Shown piece by piece: positions 44,383 through 58,561 of a stretch of 64,000 bases of DNA. The notes below the pieces were generated by a model. The model did not search any database. It saw nothing but the letters and a program-made list of their open reading frames with translations, and was not told the origin of the DNA. Origin of the DNA: Carnobacterium funditum DSM 5970 (GTDB lineage Bacteria > Bacillota > Bacilli > Lactobacillales > Carnobacteriaceae); NCBI RefSeq assembly GCF_000744185.1, contig NZ_JQLL01000001.1, forward strand, positions 1-64,000, read 5' to 3'. The first letter of the stretch is position 1; every line of letters begins with the position of its first letter. The position numbers and the translations under genes are program-made.

Positions 44383-45504
44383 TTGCCGAATTTAATTATT
44401 CCTGGAAAGACGATTGGCATTATTGGTGGAGGTCAATTAGCAAGGATGATGGCATTGGCTGCTAAAGAAATGGGATATGCTGTTGGTATCTTGTATCCCA
44501 AGGAAAATTGTCCCGCTGCACAAGTAGCTGATTGGCAAATTGTAGCTAAATGTGATGATGAAGATGCACTGATGGATTTGGCTATGGGAAGTGATGTTTT
44601 AACCTATGAATTTGAAAATGTTGCTGCCGATAAAATTGCAGTGCTAAGTAAAACGGTTGCTGTTCCACAAGGGAGCGAACTTTTATCTATTGCTCAAGAT
44701 CGGATATTAGAAAAAGCCTACTTAGAAATGAACAATATTAACTTGGCACCTTATGCAACAATTTTAACGTTAGAAGACATTGAATTTTCCACTAGTTCAA
44801 TTGGTTTTCCTTGCGTTTTAAAAACTATTCGTGACGAGTACGAAAAAAAGGGACAAATGGTTCTCTATGGAGAAGAAGATATACCAAAATGTGAAGCATT
44901 ATTAAAAAAAGGAACCTGCATTTTAGAAGCTTGGATTCCATTTGAACGAGAATTGTCGATAGTGATTTCAAGGAATGCTGCAGGAGAGACATCCATTTTT
45001 CCTACAGCTGAAATTATACACCGTCAAAATGTTTTAAAAGAAACAATTGTGCCTGCAAGGGTTTCGGATGAGGTGTCTCAAGAAGTTGAACGAATCAGTC
45101 TAACTATTGCTGAAGGATTAGATTTAGTTGGTACATTGGGAATAGAATTGACATTAACCACTTCTGGTGCACTATATGTGAGTGAATTGGTATCACGTCC
45201 ACATTGTTCAGCTAATTACAGTATAGAGGCTTGCTCGACTTCTCAATATGAAACGCATATTCGAGCCATTTGTGGTTGGCCTTTACCTGACATTACCTTA
45301 TTTTCTAAAACCGTTTCTGTAACAATTTTAGGAGAACAAATGGACGGGGCAGAAAAGCAAATCCAATTGAAACCAAACTGGCACTTTCATTATTATGGAA
45401 AAAAAGAAGCACGAAAAGGTCGAGTCATGGGGCACATTACCATTTTGACAAAAGACATCGAGAAAACAATAGAACACATTTATGACACAGGAATATGGAT
45501 TTAA
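44383..45504 (+). CDS. purK: 5-(carboxyamino)imidazole ribonucleotide synthase
   Basis: 373 residues from TTG 44383. It has the N-terminal [20 protein letters not shown] loop (about 11-30) and an ATP-grasp domain (about 95-300, with [17 protein letters not shown] and [12 protein letters not shown]). It uses ATP and bicarbonate to carboxylate AIR in purine synthesis. The start is uncertain: GTG 44374 is in frame, but neither has a strong ribosome site. The partner PurE, which converts the product, is not in the window. purB begins 19 bases after its stop. Confidence 0.9.
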   Translation: MPNLIIPGKTIGIIGGGQLARMMALAAKEMGYAVGILYPKENCPAAQVADWQIVAKCDDEDALMDLAMGSDVLTYEFENVAADKIAVLSKTVAVPQGSELLSIAQDRILEKAYLEMNNINLAPYATILTLEDIEFSTSSIGFPCVLKTIRDEYEKKGQMVLYGEEDIPKCEALLKKGTCILEAWIPFERELSIVISRNAAGETSIFPTAEIIHRQNVLKETIVPARVSDEVSQEVERISLTIAEGLDLVGTLGIELTLTTSGALYVSELVSRPHCSANYSIEACSTSQYETHIRAICGWPLPDITLFSKTVSVTILGEQMDGAEKQIQLKPNWHFHYYGKKEARKGRVMGHITILTKDIEKTIEHIYDTGIWI

Positions 45505-45523
45505 AAAAAGGAGCACAGGGCAA

Positions 45524-46816
45524 ATGATTGAACGGTATACAAGACCTGAAATGGGACAATTATGGACAGACGAGAATCGCTACAATACGTGGTTAGAAGT
45601 AGAAATTCTAGCTGTAGAAGCTTGGGCTGAACGGGGAGATATTCCTGAAGAAGAGGCTAGAAAAATACGCGAAAAAGCCGCTTTCGAAGTGAAACGTATC
45701 CTAGAAATAGAAGAAGAAACGCGTCATGATGTAGTAGCATTTACTCGTGCTGTTTCAGAATCACTTGGCGAGGAACGCAAATGGATTCATTATGGTTTAA
45801 CAAGCACAGATGTTGTTGACACAGCCTACGGATACCAATTGAAGCAAGTAAATGATTTATTACGTAAAGATTTAAACAGCTTTTTAGACATATTAGCTGA
45901 AAAAGCAAGGAAATATAAATACACTGTGATGATGGGTCGAACGCATGGAGTGCATGCTGAGCCAACGACTTTTGGTTTGAAATTAGCTCTTTGGTATTCT
46001 GAAATGAAGCGCAACATAGAACGCTTCGAACATGCTGCAGAAGGGATAGAAGCCGGTAAAATTAGCGGAGCGGTTGGAACATTTGCCCATACTCCTCCAG
46101 CTGTCGAAAAATATGTTTGTGAAAAATTAGGTATTCGAGCACAAGAAATTTCTACACAGATTTTACCACGAGATTTGCATGCGGAATATATGGCAACGTT
46201 AGCTTTAATAGCAACGAGTATAGAAAAGTTTGCTACTGAGATACGCGGACTTCAAAAATCTGAAACACGGGAAGTAGAAGAATTTTTTGCTAAAGGTCAA
46301 AAAGGATCTTCAGCCATGCCTCATAAACGTAATCCAATTGGTTCTGAGAACGTTACAGGCTTAGCACGGGTTATCCGAGGTCATATGGTCACAGCCTATG
46401 ACAACGTTGTTTTATGGCATGAACGGGATATCTCACATTCTTCAGCTGAGCGAATTATTTTACCAGACTCAACTATTCTTTTGGATTATATTCTCAATCG
46501 ATTTGGGAATATTATGAAGAATTTGACTGTTTATCCAGAGAATATGAAGCGTAATATGGGAGCTACTTATGGATTAATCTATAGCCAACGTGTCCTATTA
46601 AAATTGATTGACAAAGGGATGAGCCGAGAAAAGGCATATGACTTAGTTCAACCTAAAACAGCAATTTCGTGGGAAAGTCAGATTCCATTCCGTGACTTAA
46701 TAGAAGGAGATGCTAAAATCATGTCTCTTTTAACGATGGAAGAACTAGATGATGCATTCGATTACCACTACCACTTAAAAAATGTAGACGAACTCTTTAA
46801 TAGAGTCGGTCTCTAA
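45524..46816 (+). CDS. purB: Adenylosuccinate lyase
   Basis: 430 residues, the normal length. It has the fumarase/aspartase signature [10 protein letters not shown] (about 262-271), the catalytic-site histidines in [13 protein letters not shown], and [13 protein letters not shown] near residue 88. It acts twice in purine synthesis, releasing fumarate from SAICAR and from adenylosuccinate. The frame extends to 45482, but AAAGGAG stands before ATG 45524, the family start. It is the last purine synthesis gene here, since a terminator and a transporter gene follow instead of purC. Confidence 0.95.
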   Translation: MIERYTRPEMGQLWTDENRYNTWLEVEILAVEAWAERGDIPEEEARKIREKAAFEVKRILEIEEETRHDVVAFTRAVSESLGEERKWIHYGLTSTDVVDTAYGYQLKQVNDLLRKDLNSFLDILAEKARKYKYTVMMGRTHGVHAEPTTFGLKLALWYSEMKRNIERFEHAAEGIEAGKISGAVGTFAHTPPAVEKYVCEKLGIRAQEISTQILPRDLHAEYMATLALIATSIEKFATEIRGLQKSETREVEEFFAKGQKGSSAMPHKRNPIGSENVTGLARVIRGHMVTAYDNVVLWHERDISHSSAERIILPDSTILLDYILNRFGNIMKNLTVYPENMKRNMGATYGLIYSQRVLLKLIDKGMSREKAYDLVQPKTAISWESQIPFRDLIEGDAKIMSLLTMEELDDAFDYHYHLKNVDELFNRVGL

Positions 46817-46852
46817 AAAATTCTGATTAAAAAAAGCTTGAAAGATTAAATA

Positions 46853-46899
46853 GATGGCATAGGGAACCTCGTAGTAAAAGGCGCCTATGTCATTTTTAT
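46853..46899 (+). terminator. Terminator after purB
   Basis: ATGGCATAGG pairs with CCTATGTCAT around a long loop, followed by a T run. Confidence 0.75.
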
Positions 46900-46933
46900 T
46901 TGTACCATACAGTCAAAAAAAGGAGGGGAAAGG

Positions 46934-47830
46934 ATGGCAAAAGCAAGAGCAAAAGTGATTACTGCAATGCTGATCTTTGGAACAATTGGGCTTTTTGTTA
47001 AAAATATTGAGTTGACTTCAAGTGAAATAGCTCTCTATCGTGGTTTTTTTGGCAGTATGTTTTTACTGTTAGTATTGGCTATCAAAAAGAAACGCCTATC
47101 TTGGGGAAATAGTAAAGAAAATGCCGCTATCCTATTTTATTCTGGAACAGCCATTGGTTTGAATTGGATTTTATTATTTGAAGCTTATCGCTATACGACA
47201 ATTTCAAACGCGACATTAAGTTATTATATGGCTCCTTTATTTGTTGTGTTGGCTTCGCCTTTTATTTTAAAAGAAAAATTAAACGGAGTAAAAATTAGCT
47301 GTGTGTTTTTAGCATTCATTGGGATGTATTTTATTGTCGACAGAAGCACAGTGAATGGGTTAGGCTACAATCATTCATTGGGAATAATGTATGGCATTGG
47401 AGCAGCGTTGTTGTATGCTAGTGTTATCCTGGCAACCAAGTTTTTGCGGAATAGTGCTAGTCTAGAAACGACGATTATCCAATTAATGACGGCTTCTATT
47501 GTATTAGCACCCTATGTTTTTTTGAAAGAAGGTTCTAACTTACTGTCTATTTCTGGAACGTCTTTAGTTTACTTGCTTTTTTTAGGTGTCGTTCATACAG
47601 GTATAGCCTATGCCCTTTACTTTTCTGCCATCCAAGTCTTGAAAGGGCAAACAATAGCCATCTTAAGTTACATTGATCCCATTTCAGCTGTTCTTCTGTC
47701 AACGTTATTTTTAAGTGAACGGATGACGATGGTCCAACTCATTGGAGGATTCTTTATTTTATCAGCAGCCTTTCTCAGTGAAAGTGGGGTAATAGAAAAA
47801 GGAATAGTAAGTCGCTCACTAAAAAAATGA
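46934..47830 (+). CDS. EamA/DMT family transporter
   Basis: 298 residues with ten helices in two EamA repeats (about 8-138 and 153-290). Conserved patches are the N-terminal MLIFGTIGLFVKNI and the end-of-repeat motif LKEKLNGVKISC, matched by LSERMTMVQLIGG in the second half. Such proteins export amino acids, nucleosides or other metabolites; the substrate is unknown. It lies between purB and a GntR-nucleoside hydrolase pair, so a purine nucleoside or base is possible but unproven. AGGAGG-like sequence precedes the ATG. Confidence 0.83.
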   Translation: MAKARAKVITAMLIFGTIGLFVKNIELTSSEIALYRGFFGSMFLLLVLAIKKKRLSWGNSKENAAILFYSGTAIGLNWILLFEAYRYTTISNATLSYYMAPLFVVLASPFILKEKLNGVKISCVFLAFIGMYFIVDRSTVNGLGYNHSLGIMYGIGAALLYASVILATKFLRNSASLETTIIQLMTASIVLAPYVFLKEGSNLLSISGTSLVYLLFLGVVHTGIAYALYFSAIQVLKGQTIAILSYIDPISAVLLSTLFLSERMTMVQLIGGFFILSAAFLSESGVIEKGIVSRSLKK

Positions 47831-47946
47831 AATACCAATAGGTCAGTGAAAAGAACTTAATGGTCTTGTATGTACAAGATAAAGGCTTTACAATTGGAAT
47901 ATAGAACACTAAACAAAGAATCTAACGATAAGTGAGTGGAACAGCA

Positions 47947-48600
47947 ATGGCCAAAACGAAAAAATTAGATGAAGTAGCTTATCAATACATAAAAGAAAAA
48001 ATCCATACAAGACAATGGGTACCTCAAACCCGTATCACAGAATTAGCCTTATCAAAAGAATTGAACATCAGCCGTACACCCATTCGCCAGGCCTTCCAAC
48101 AGTTGCAACAAGAAGGTTATTTAGACGTCGAGGTTTATAAAGGCGCCCGCGTTAGAGAAAAAAAAATTGAAGCACACGGCTTACAAGAACGAATGGAATT
48201 TATCGAAATGATTTTCGTTCATTACTTTCATTATTTACAAATAAAGGAGATCATATTTGATGGAACGCAAGTTGATGATAAATTAACCAGTCTAAAAAAA
48301 TGCCGCAATGAATCAGAAAAAATATTTCTTGATTTAGAAACACAATTGCTGCATAAAATTCTAGCTTTCAGTAAAAATGACTACTCCGTAAGAATTGTGA
48401 TGGATACTATCCGCGAATTACAGACGCAAAATAATCCAGACTATCTTTCTTTAATGCGAAAAAATAGAGACATTAAAATAAAACACTACGAAACATTAAT
48501 CCACTACCTAAAATTAGGAGATTATCCCCTAGCGCGAAAAGAAATGCGCATTCTAATTAATCAACTCACTCTTAGTATCATCCATAATATGTCAGATTAA
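47947..48600 (+). CDS. GntR family transcriptional regulator
   Basis: 217 residues. The N-terminal winged helix (about 5-70) has TRITELALSKELNISRTPIR and QAFQQLQQEGYLDV. The C-terminal part (about 75-217) is helical, in the position of a FadR/FCD-type ligand domain, but lacks clear metal-binding histidines. The frame is open to GTG 47932; ATG 47947 is preferred. It is 27 bases upstream of the nucleoside hydrolase in the same orientation and may control that gene and the transporter. Confidence 0.82.
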   Translation: MAKTKKLDEVAYQYIKEKIHTRQWVPQTRITELALSKELNISRTPIRQAFQQLQQEGYLDVEVYKGARVREKKIEAHGLQERMEFIEMIFVHYFHYLQIKEIIFDGTQVDDKLTSLKKCRNESEKIFLDLETQLLHKILAFSKNDYSVRIVMDTIRELQTQNNPDYLSLMRKNRDIKIKHYETLIHYLKLGDYPLARKEMRILINQLTLSIIHNMSD

Positions 48601-48627
48601 ACAGTAAAAAAAGAAGAGGCGAATAAA

Positions 48628-49566
48628 ATGAAGGAAAAAGTGTATTTGAATCATGATGGCGGAGTAGATGACCTAGTCTCTTTATTTATGTTGCTGCAAA
48701 TGAAAGACGTGGAACTAATTGGAGTAGGTGTTATTCCTGCAGATTGTTATTTAGAACCAGCAGTATCAGCGAGTCGGAAAATCATTGAACGTTTTGGTCA
48801 TGGAGCAGCTATCGAGATAGCTGCATCAAATTCTAGAGGAAAGAATCCTTTTCCCAAAGATTGGCGCATGCATGCTTTTACAATTGATGCCTTGCCGCTA
48901 TTAAATGAATTTGAACCAACTTCAACAAAAGAAACGACCATACCAGCTCATCAGCATTTAATTGAGAAGCTCCGTTCAAGTGAAGAAAAAGTTACACTCG
49001 TTTTTGTTGGACCGTTAACGGATTTAGCAAGAGCTCTAACAGAAGCCCCTGACATTCAAGAAAAAATTAAAAAGCTGGCTTGGATGGGTGGAACATTCCT
49101 CGAAAAAGGCAATGTTGAAGAACCAGAACATGATGGAACTGCAGAGTGGAATGCTTTTTGGGATCCTGAAGCTGTTCAAACAGTCTGGAACAGTTCGATT
49201 GAGATTGATCTAGTTGCATTAGAAAGCACAAACATGGTTCCTTTGACCATCGAAGTTCGAACAAAGTGGGCACGTCAAAGAGCCAATAGCGGTATTGATT
49301 TCTTAGGACAAGCGTACGCCATTGTACCGCCATTAGTCCATTTACATACTAACGCTACCTATTTCTTATGGGATGTTTTAACGACAGCAACTATTGGAAT
49401 AATGGACAGTATGAAACAAAAAGTTGTTCACTCAATAGTGCATTCGACTGGTGTTAGTCAAGGGAGAGTAGAACTATCGCCGGATGGTCGAGCAGTGAAT
49501 TTGGTTTATGAAGCTGATCCGGAAGTTTTTTTTGAGTATTTAACAGAGTTAGCCGAACAAAAATAA
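48628..49566 (+). CDS. Inosine-uridine preferring nucleoside hydrolase family protein
   Basis: 312 residues. The metal-binding N-terminus reads YLNHDGGVDDLVSLF (about 6-20), a variant of the usual DTDxGxDD in which the first Asp is Asn. The second conserved block is DGTAEWNAFWDPEAV (about 169-183). The FVGPLTDLARAL helix (about 128-139) is also typical. It should split nucleosides into base and ribose for salvage, in the cytoplasm. It is paired with a GntR regulator and an EamA transporter. Substrate range cannot be told, and the altered first Asp may mark a subfamily. Confidence 0.85.
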   Translation: MKEKVYLNHDGGVDDLVSLFMLLQMKDVELIGVGVIPADCYLEPAVSASRKIIERFGHGAAIEIAASNSRGKNPFPKDWRMHAFTIDALPLLNEFEPTSTKETTIPAHQHLIEKLRSSEEKVTLVFVGPLTDLARALTEAPDIQEKIKKLAWMGGTFLEKGNVEEPEHDGTAEWNAFWDPEAVQTVWNSSIEIDLVALESTNMVPLTIEVRTKWARQRANSGIDFLGQAYAIVPPLVHLHTNATYFLWDVLTTATIGIMDSMKQKVVHSIVHSTGVSQGRVELSPDGRAVNLVYEADPEVFFEYLTELAEQK

Positions 49567-49607
49567 CGTTTCGCTGAATGTTTCATATAATAACAGCTGA
49601 GGTAAAG

Positions 49608-49637
49608 ACATGTTCTATGTTTTTATCTCATTTTTTT
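49608..49637 (+). terminator. Terminator after the nucleoside hydrolase
   Basis: TGAGGTAAA and CAT pair with ATG and TTTATCTCA around TTCT, followed by seven T. Confidence 0.8.
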
Positions 49638-49800
49638 CATTTAAATCTCTTTATTCTTTTCTCGAATGGAGTCAATCTATGGTAAAATGAAAAATGGAAA
49701 CTTATGCAATAATTTATTTTTATTTGATAAAATAAAATGGTGAAACAAAGATGAATTGATTGAACGAACGAGTTTGATACAAAGAGAGGATGGTTAAATT

Positions 49801-52059
49801 TTGGTAATACAAAACAAATTGTTAGAGGGTATGAACCCAGGACAAAAGGAAGCCGTAGCCTATACAGAAGGTCCTCTTTTGATTATGGCAGGAGCAGGCA
49901 GTGGGAAGACGCGTGTGTTAACGCATCGCATTGCTTATTTAATTGATGAAAAAGGCGTAAATCCATGGAATATATTAGCGATAACTTTTACAAATAAAGC
50001 TGCTAAAGAGATGAAAGAACGGGTTGGTCGCTTGATGAAAACGGGTGGAGAAAGCGTATGGGTTTCAACGTTTCACTCGATGTGTGTGCGCATGTTGCGT
50101 CGTGATATAGACCGCATTGGATACAATAAAGCCTTTACCATTAGCGATCCTAGTGATCAACAAACCTTAATGAAACGAATTTTAAAAGAACGCAATATTG
50201 ACCCTAAAAAATACAATCCAAGAGCTATTCTATCTGAAATTAGCAATGCTAAAAATGAATTGATGAACGCAGAGGATTACCGCAAAACAGCTAATAGTTT
50301 TTTTGAAAAAATCGTAGCGGACTGCTACGATGACTACCAACGTGAGTTGCGCCGCAATCAATCAGTTGATTTCGATGATTTAATTATGCTAACGATTCGT
50401 TTATTTGAAGAAAGTCACGAAACGTTAGACTATTATCAAAATAAATTTCATTACATTCATGTAGATGAGTACCAAGATACAAATACGGCTCAATACACAT
50501 TAGTCAATATGCTGGCCAAACGCTTTAAAAACTTGTGTGTTGTTGGAGATGCAGACCAAAGTATCTACGGTTGGCGCGGCGCAAATATGGATAATATTTT
50601 AGATTTCGAAAAAGATTACCCGGATGCAAAAGTAGTGATGCTTGAACAAAACTACCGTTCTACCAAATTTATTTTGAAAGCAGCTAATGATGTTATTGCA
50701 AACAACAACAAGCGTAAAGTGAAAAAACTTTGGACTGACAATGATGAAGGGGATAAAATTACTTATTACCGTGGTCAATCTGAAGGCGATGAATCAAGAT
50801 ACGTTGTCTCGAAAATGCTAGAAGAAATGAAGACAGCTAATTATAACTATGGCGATTTCGCTGTTTTATACCGGACAAATGCTCAATCACGAGTGATGGA
50901 AGAAAATCTATTGAAATCCAATATTCCTTATAAAATGGTCGGTGGACATAAGTTCTATGACCGCAAAGAAATTCGTGATGTCTTAGCTTATTTACGTTTG
51001 ATTGCTAATCCTGAAGACAATATGAGTTTTGAAAGAGTAGTCAATACACCAAAAAGAGGAATCGGACCTGGTACAATTGAAAAATTAAGAAGTTTTGCCA
51101 ATGAATACGAGTGGTCTCTATTAGAAGCGGCATTGAACGTTTCAATCACAACTATCAAAGGTAAAGCAGCGGGTGAACTTGAAGGATTTGCTTTCATGAT
51201 GCGTGACTTACAACAAAAACAAGAGTACCTTCCAGTGACTAAGTTAGTAGAAGAAACGCTTGAACGCAGTGGTTATCTCAAAAGTTTAGAATTGGAACGG
51301 ACACTGGAGTCTGAAACGCGTGTTGAAAATATTAAGGAGTTCCTATCTGTTACCCAACAATTTGAAAAAGACAACAACGAAGATAAAAGCTTGCTTACTT
51401 TCTTAACGGATTTAGCTTTAATCTCAGATTTAGACAACGTTGAAGAAGAACCACAAAGTGAAGTGACGTTGATGACCTTGCATGCGGCTAAAGGATTAGA
51501 ATTTCCAGTCGTATTCTTAATTGGATTAGAAGAAGGGATCTTCCCACTTTCTCGCTCTATGATGGAAGAAGACGACCTAGAAGAAGAACGTCGCTTAGCT
51601 TACGTAGGGATCACTCGCGCTGAGAAAAAACTCTACATCACCAATGCTTATTCACGTGTGTTATATGGAAAAATACAAAGCAATCAGGCTTCGCGATTTA
51701 TTAGAGAAATTACGGATGAAGTCATCGAGTCAGGCAACAATCAAGCAGGGAACACACATGCAACACCCTTTAGTCGTTCAACCAGCTCAGCACCTTATCG
51801 GAACAATCAAGCAGAAAAAGCCGCTAGCACACCTTATCAATCACCAGTCAGCGATAAAACAGAAAGCGGCGCAGATAAATTAACATGGAGTACTGGCGAC
51901 AAAGCCATACACAAAAAATGGGGCATAGGAACAGTCGTCAAAGTAACCGGCGACGCCGACAACCTCCAACTTGATATTGCATTTAAAGAACAAGGAATCA
52001 AACGCCTACTAGCCGCATTCGCCCCAATAGAAAAACAAGATGCTGAGAACAACGATTAG
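49801..52059 (+). CDS. pcrA: ATP-dependent DNA helicase PcrA
   Basis: 752 residues, a UvrD/Rep superfamily 1 helicase. Walker A is AGAGSGKT (about 30-37), motif II is VDEYQDTN, motif III is [14 protein letters not shown], and motif VI is [15 protein letters not shown]. It unwinds DNA 3' to 5' in repair and plasmid replication and clears RNA polymerase. TTG 49801 is the start by comparison with the family ([13 protein letters not shown]). The C-terminal [11 protein letters not shown] is the normal end; the last residues (QDAENND) are encoded by the first unit of repeat array E, so the stop codon lies 23 bases inside the repeat. Confidence 0.95.
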   Translation: MVIQNKLLEGMNPGQKEAVAYTEGPLLIMAGAGSGKTRVLTHRIAYLIDEKGVNPWNILAITFTNKAAKEMKERVGRLMKTGGESVWVSTFHSMCVRMLRRDIDRIGYNKAFTISDPSDQQTLMKRILKERNIDPKKYNPRAILSEISNAKNELMNAEDYRKTANSFFEKIVADCYDDYQRELRRNQSVDFDDLIMLTIRLFEESHETLDYYQNKFHYIHVDEYQDTNTAQYTLVNMLAKRFKNLCVVGDADQSIYGWRGANMDNILDFEKDYPDAKVVMLEQNYRSTKFILKAANDVIANNNKRKVKKLWTDNDEGDKITYYRGQSEGDESRYVVSKMLEEMKTANYNYGDFAVLYRTNAQSRVMEENLLKSNIPYKMVGGHKFYDRKEIRDVLAYLRLIANPEDNMSFERVVNTPKRGIGPGTIEKLRSFANEYEWSLLEAALNVSITTIKGKAAGELEGFAFMMRDLQQKQEYLPVTKLVEETLERSGYLKSLELERTLESETRVENIKEFLSVTQQFEKDNNEDKSLLTFLTDLALISDLDNVEEEPQSEVTLMTLHAAKGLEFPVVFLIGLEEGIFPLSRSMMEEDDLEEERRLAYVGITRAEKKLYITNAYSRVLYGKIQSNQASRFIREITDEVIESGNNQAGNTHATPFSRSTSSAPYRNNQAEKAASTPYQSPVSDKTESGADKLTWSTGDKAIHKKWGIGTVVKVTGDADNLQLDIAFKEQGIKRLLAAFAPIEKQDAENND

Positions 52060-52755
52060 TTTCGACAAGAAAAAAGGAAAAGTTCACAGAAATCTTTGAT
52101 TTCAAGAACGTTTATCTTTTTCTCGAGAAGTTGTTGATCACAACTCAATTACGCAAGATGTGGAGAGCTCTGTTTAGGTATGAAAGAAAAATAGGAACTA
52201 GCAAAGAGGATGCTTTTCATCCTCAAAGCTAGTTATCTTTTTTCCGAATACCTAGAGCTCACAACTCAATTACGCAAGATGTGGAGAGCTCTGTTTAGGT
52301 ATGAAAGAAAAATAGGAACTAGCAAAGAGGATGCTTTTCATCCTCAAAGCTAGTTATCTTTTTTCCGAATACCTAGAGCTCACAACTCAATTACGCAAGA
52401 TGTGGAGAGCTCTGTTTAGGTATGAAAGAAAAATAGGAACTAGCAAAGAGGATGCTTTTCATCCTCAAAGCTAGTTATCTTTTTTCCGAATACCTAGAGC
52501 ACACAACTCAATTACGCAAGATGTGGAGAGCTCTGTTTAGGTATGAAAGAAAAATAGGAACTAGCAAAGAGGATGCTTTTCATCCTCAAAGCTAGTTATC
52601 TTTTTTCCGAATACCTAGAGCTCACAACTCAATTACGCAAGATGTGGAGAGCTCTGTTTAGGTATGAAAGAAAAATAGGAACTAGCAAAGAGGATGCTTT
52701 TCATCCTCAAAGCTAGTTATCTTTTTTCCGAATACCTAGAGCTCACAACTCAATT
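52037..52755 (+). repeat. Hairpin repeat array, locus E (6 full units, pcrA-ligA)
   Basis: Units start with AAGATG at 52037 (type B, 118 bp), 52155, 52276, 52397, 52518 and 52639 (type A, 121 bp). The first 23 bases are the end of the pcrA coding sequence. The joint is AATTACGC, peculiar to this locus. Type A stems here pair GAGCTCT with AGAGCTC, AGGTAT with ATACCT and CTAGC with GCTAG. The five type A units are nearly identical, a sign of recent amplification. The last one ends at CTCAATTA, 33 bases before ligA. Confidence 0.96.
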
Positions 52756-52757
52756 AA

Positions 52758-55933
<3,176 letters not shown>

Positions 55934-55935
<2 letters not shown>

Positions 55936-56672
55936 GATGTGGAGAGCAACGATTAGCTTCGACAAGAAAATAGGAAAAGTTCACAGAAATCTTTGATTTC
56001 AAGAACTTTTATCTTTTTCTCGAGAAGTTGTTGATCGCAACTCAATTAACCAAGATGTGGAGAGCAACGATTAGCTTCGACAAGAAAATAGGAAAAGTTC
56101 ACAGAAATCTTTGATTTCAAGAACTTTTATCTTTTTCTCGAGAAGTTGTTGATCGCAACTCAATTAACCAAGATGTGGAGTGCTCTGTTTAGGTATGAAA
56201 GAAAAATAGGAACTAGCAAAGAGGATGTTTTTTATCCTCAAAGCTAGTTATCTTTTTTCCGAATACCTAGAGCACACAACTCAATTAACCAAGATGTGGA
56301 GTGCTCTGTTTAGGTATGAAAGAAAAATAGGAACTAGCAAAGAGGATGTTTTTTATCCTCAAAGCTAGTTATCTTTTTTCCGAATACCTAGAGCACACAA
56401 CTCAATTAACCAAGATGTGGAGTGCTCTGTTTAGGTATGAAAGAAAAATAGGAACTAGCAAAGAGGATGTTTTTTATCCTCAAAGCTAGTTATCTTTTTT
56501 CCGAATACCTAGAGCACACAACTCAATTAGCCAAGATGTGGAGAGCAACGATTAGCTTCGACAAGAAAATAGGAAAAGTTCACAGAAATCTTTGATTTCA
56601 AGAACTTTTATCTTTTTCTCGAGAAGTTGTTGATCGCAACTCAATTAAGACAAGATGCGGAGAACTCTGCCT
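55934..56672 (+). repeat. Hairpin repeat array, locus F (6 full units and 1 partial, camS-gatC)
   Basis: Units start at 55934 and 56052 (type B, 118 bp), 56170, 56291 and 56412 (type A, 121 bp), 56533 (type B), with a fragment at 56652. The first AAGATG overlaps the camS stop codon. The joint is AATTAACC or AATTAGCC. Type A stems pair GTGCTCT with AGAGCAC, AGGTAT with ATACCT and CTAGC with GCTAG; type B stems pair GTTC with GAAC and AAATC with GATTT. About 80 bases separate the last full unit from the gatC promoter. Confidence 0.95.
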
Positions 56673-56784
56673 TTATAAAAGCCAAGCCACTTTTTTCTTT
56701 GATATAGAGGCTGAACGGTCTTTGTGGTAGAATAGAAAAGAAGTTTTAGACAAGATGACAGATAGAAAGAGAGTTGAAACCCAA

Positions 56785-57093
56785 ATGACTAATATTGATG
56801 TAAAAGAAGTTAAACACGTTGCGTTACTATCAAAACTAGAATTTCAAGAAGAAGAAATTTCAGGCTTTACAAAACAATTAGATGCTATTATTACGATGGT
56901 TGAACAGTTGGACGAACTAGATACAAAAGACGTGCCTGTAACAACTCATGGATTAGAAGTATCCAGTGTAATGCGTAAAGATAAAGTAACACCAGGAATG
57001 GACCGCAATGAACTATTCAAAAACGTTAAAACACAACAAGATGGGTTAATTAAAGTTCCTGCTATGATAGATAATGGGGAGGCTGGAGCATAA
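56785..57093 (+). CDS. gatC: Asp-tRNA(Asn)/Glu-tRNA(Gln) amidotransferase subunit C
   Basis: 102 residues, normal length. It has [20 protein letters not shown] at the start and the [10 protein letters not shown] segment in the middle. GatC holds GatA and GatB together in the enzyme that makes Gln-tRNA(Gln), and Asn-tRNA(Asn) where needed. The frame is open to ATG 56755, but the family start matches ATG 56785. An extended -10 box (TGGTAGAAT, 56725-56733) marks a promoter between the repeat array and gatC, as expected if the array blocks read-through. Confidence 0.93.
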   Translation: MTNIDVKEVKHVALLSKLEFQEEEISGFTKQLDAIITMVEQLDELDTKDVPVTTHGLEVSSVMRKDKVTPGMDRNELFKNVKTQQDGLIKVPAMIDNGEAGA

Positions 57094-57094
57094 A

Positions 57095-58546
57095 ATGACT
57101 GTATTAGATCACACTTTAGAAGAATTACACCAATTATTAGTAAATAAAGAAACAACAGCTGAAGCAATTATGAAAGCTGTTTATGCACGAATTGCTGAAA
57201 CGGAAGATAAAATCGGTGCATTTATTACGTTGACAGAAGAAGAGGCGTTAGAAAAAGCTCGCGAAATGGATGCCGCAGGAATTGACCCTAATAATATTCT
57301 ATCTGGACTACCGATTGGTATTAAAGACAATATCGTAACAAAAGGTGTCTTAACAACAGCAGCTAGTAAAATGTTAGAAGACTTCATGCCTATTTATGAT
57401 GCAACGGTTATGGGGAAAGTCACGGATTCAGGAATGATTTCAGTTGGAAAACTAAATATGGATGAATTTGCTATGGGTGGAAGTACAGAAAGATCGGCTT
57501 TCAAAATCACACATAATCCCTGGGATTTAGCTAAAGTTCCTGGTGGTTCTTCAGGTGGATCAGCTGCAGCAGTGGCTGCTGGACAAGTTCCAATGACATT
57601 AGGATCAGACACAGGCGGATCTATCCGCCAACCGGCTGCATTCACTGGAATTGTTGGAATGAAGCCAACTTATGGCCGCGTGTCACGTTTTGGTTTGATT
57701 GCCTTCGCATCAAGTTTAGATCAAATTGGACCATTAACTCGCACCGTTAAAGACAATGCAATCGTTTTAAATACCATCAGCGGATACGATGAAAAAGATT
57801 CAATGAGCTACAATGAAGCAACGCCTGATTTTACAGCTGGAATTGAAGATGGCGTAAAAGACATGAGAATTGGTGTGCCGAAAGAGTACTTACAAGAAGG
57901 ACTAGAAACTGGAGTAAGAGAAGCTGTACTTAAAGCAATTGAAACCTTTAAAGAACTAGGTGCAATTGTAGAAGAAGTTAGTTTGCCGCATTCAAAATAC
58001 GGCGTTCCTGCTTATTATATTATTGCTTCATCTGAAGCATCTTCGAATTTACAACGGTTTGACGGCATTCGTTACGGCTACCGTTCACCAGAAGCTAAGA
58101 CATTAGAAGAAGTTTACGTGCAATCACGCTCGGAAGGCTTTGGCATGGAAGTGAAACGTCGTATCATGCTAGGAACATTCTCATTGAGTTCTGGTTTTTA
58201 TGATGCTCACTTTAAAAAAGCTGGACAAACGCGGACGTTAATTCGTCGTGATTTTGAAAAAGTTTTTGAAGACTACGATTTAATCTTAGGACCAACAACA
58301 ACAACAACCGCATTTAATATTGGTGGTCAAGTACATGACCCAGTAGCAATGTATTTAAGTGATATCTTAACTGTTCCAGTGAACTTAGCTGGTGTTCCTG
58401 CAATTTCGATTCCTGCAGGTTTTTCAAATGGCATGCCAGTGGGCTTACAATTGATTGCAAAACACTTTGATGAACAGACGATTTATCAAGCAGCTTATGC
58501 ATTTGAACAAGCCACTGAATTCCATAAAGAAAAACCAAATTTGTAG
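57095..58546 (+). CDS. gatA: Asp-tRNA(Asn)/Glu-tRNA(Gln) amidotransferase subunit A
   Basis: 483 residues of the amidase signature family. The Ser-cisSer-Lys triad lies in GIKDNI (Lys77) and in the [15 protein letters not shown] and [12 protein letters not shown] blocks (about 149-185). It frees ammonia from glutamine for GatB. GGAG stands six bases before ATG 57095, one base after the gatC stop codon, so translation is coupled. Full-length and intact. Confidence 0.96.
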   Translation: MTVLDHTLEELHQLLVNKETTAEAIMKAVYARIAETEDKIGAFITLTEEEALEKAREMDAAGIDPNNILSGLPIGIKDNIVTKGVLTTAASKMLEDFMPIYDATVMGKVTDSGMISVGKLNMDEFAMGGSTERSAFKITHNPWDLAKVPGGSSGGSAAAVAAGQVPMTLGSDTGGSIRQPAAFTGIVGMKPTYGRVSRFGLIAFASSLDQIGPLTRTVKDNAIVLNTISGYDEKDSMSYNEATPDFTAGIEDGVKDMRIGVPKEYLQEGLETGVREAVLKAIETFKELGAIVEEVSLPHSKYGVPAYYIIASSEASSNLQRFDGIRYGYRSPEAKTLEEVYVQSRSEGFGMEVKRRIMLGTFSLSSGFYDAHFKKAGQTRTLIRRDFEKVFEDYDLILGPTTTTTAFNIGGQVHDPVAMYLSDILTVPVNLAGVPAISIPAGFSNGMPVGLQLIAKHFDEQTIYQAAYAFEQATEFHKEKPNL

Positions 58547-58561
58547 GGGGCGAGAATAAAA

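Noticed and set aside
52180-52195. ATGAAAGAAAAATAG inside each type A unit as a mini-ORF
   Set aside because: It would encode four residues, lacks a ribosome site, and the same bases form the A-rich stem arm; type B units lack it.
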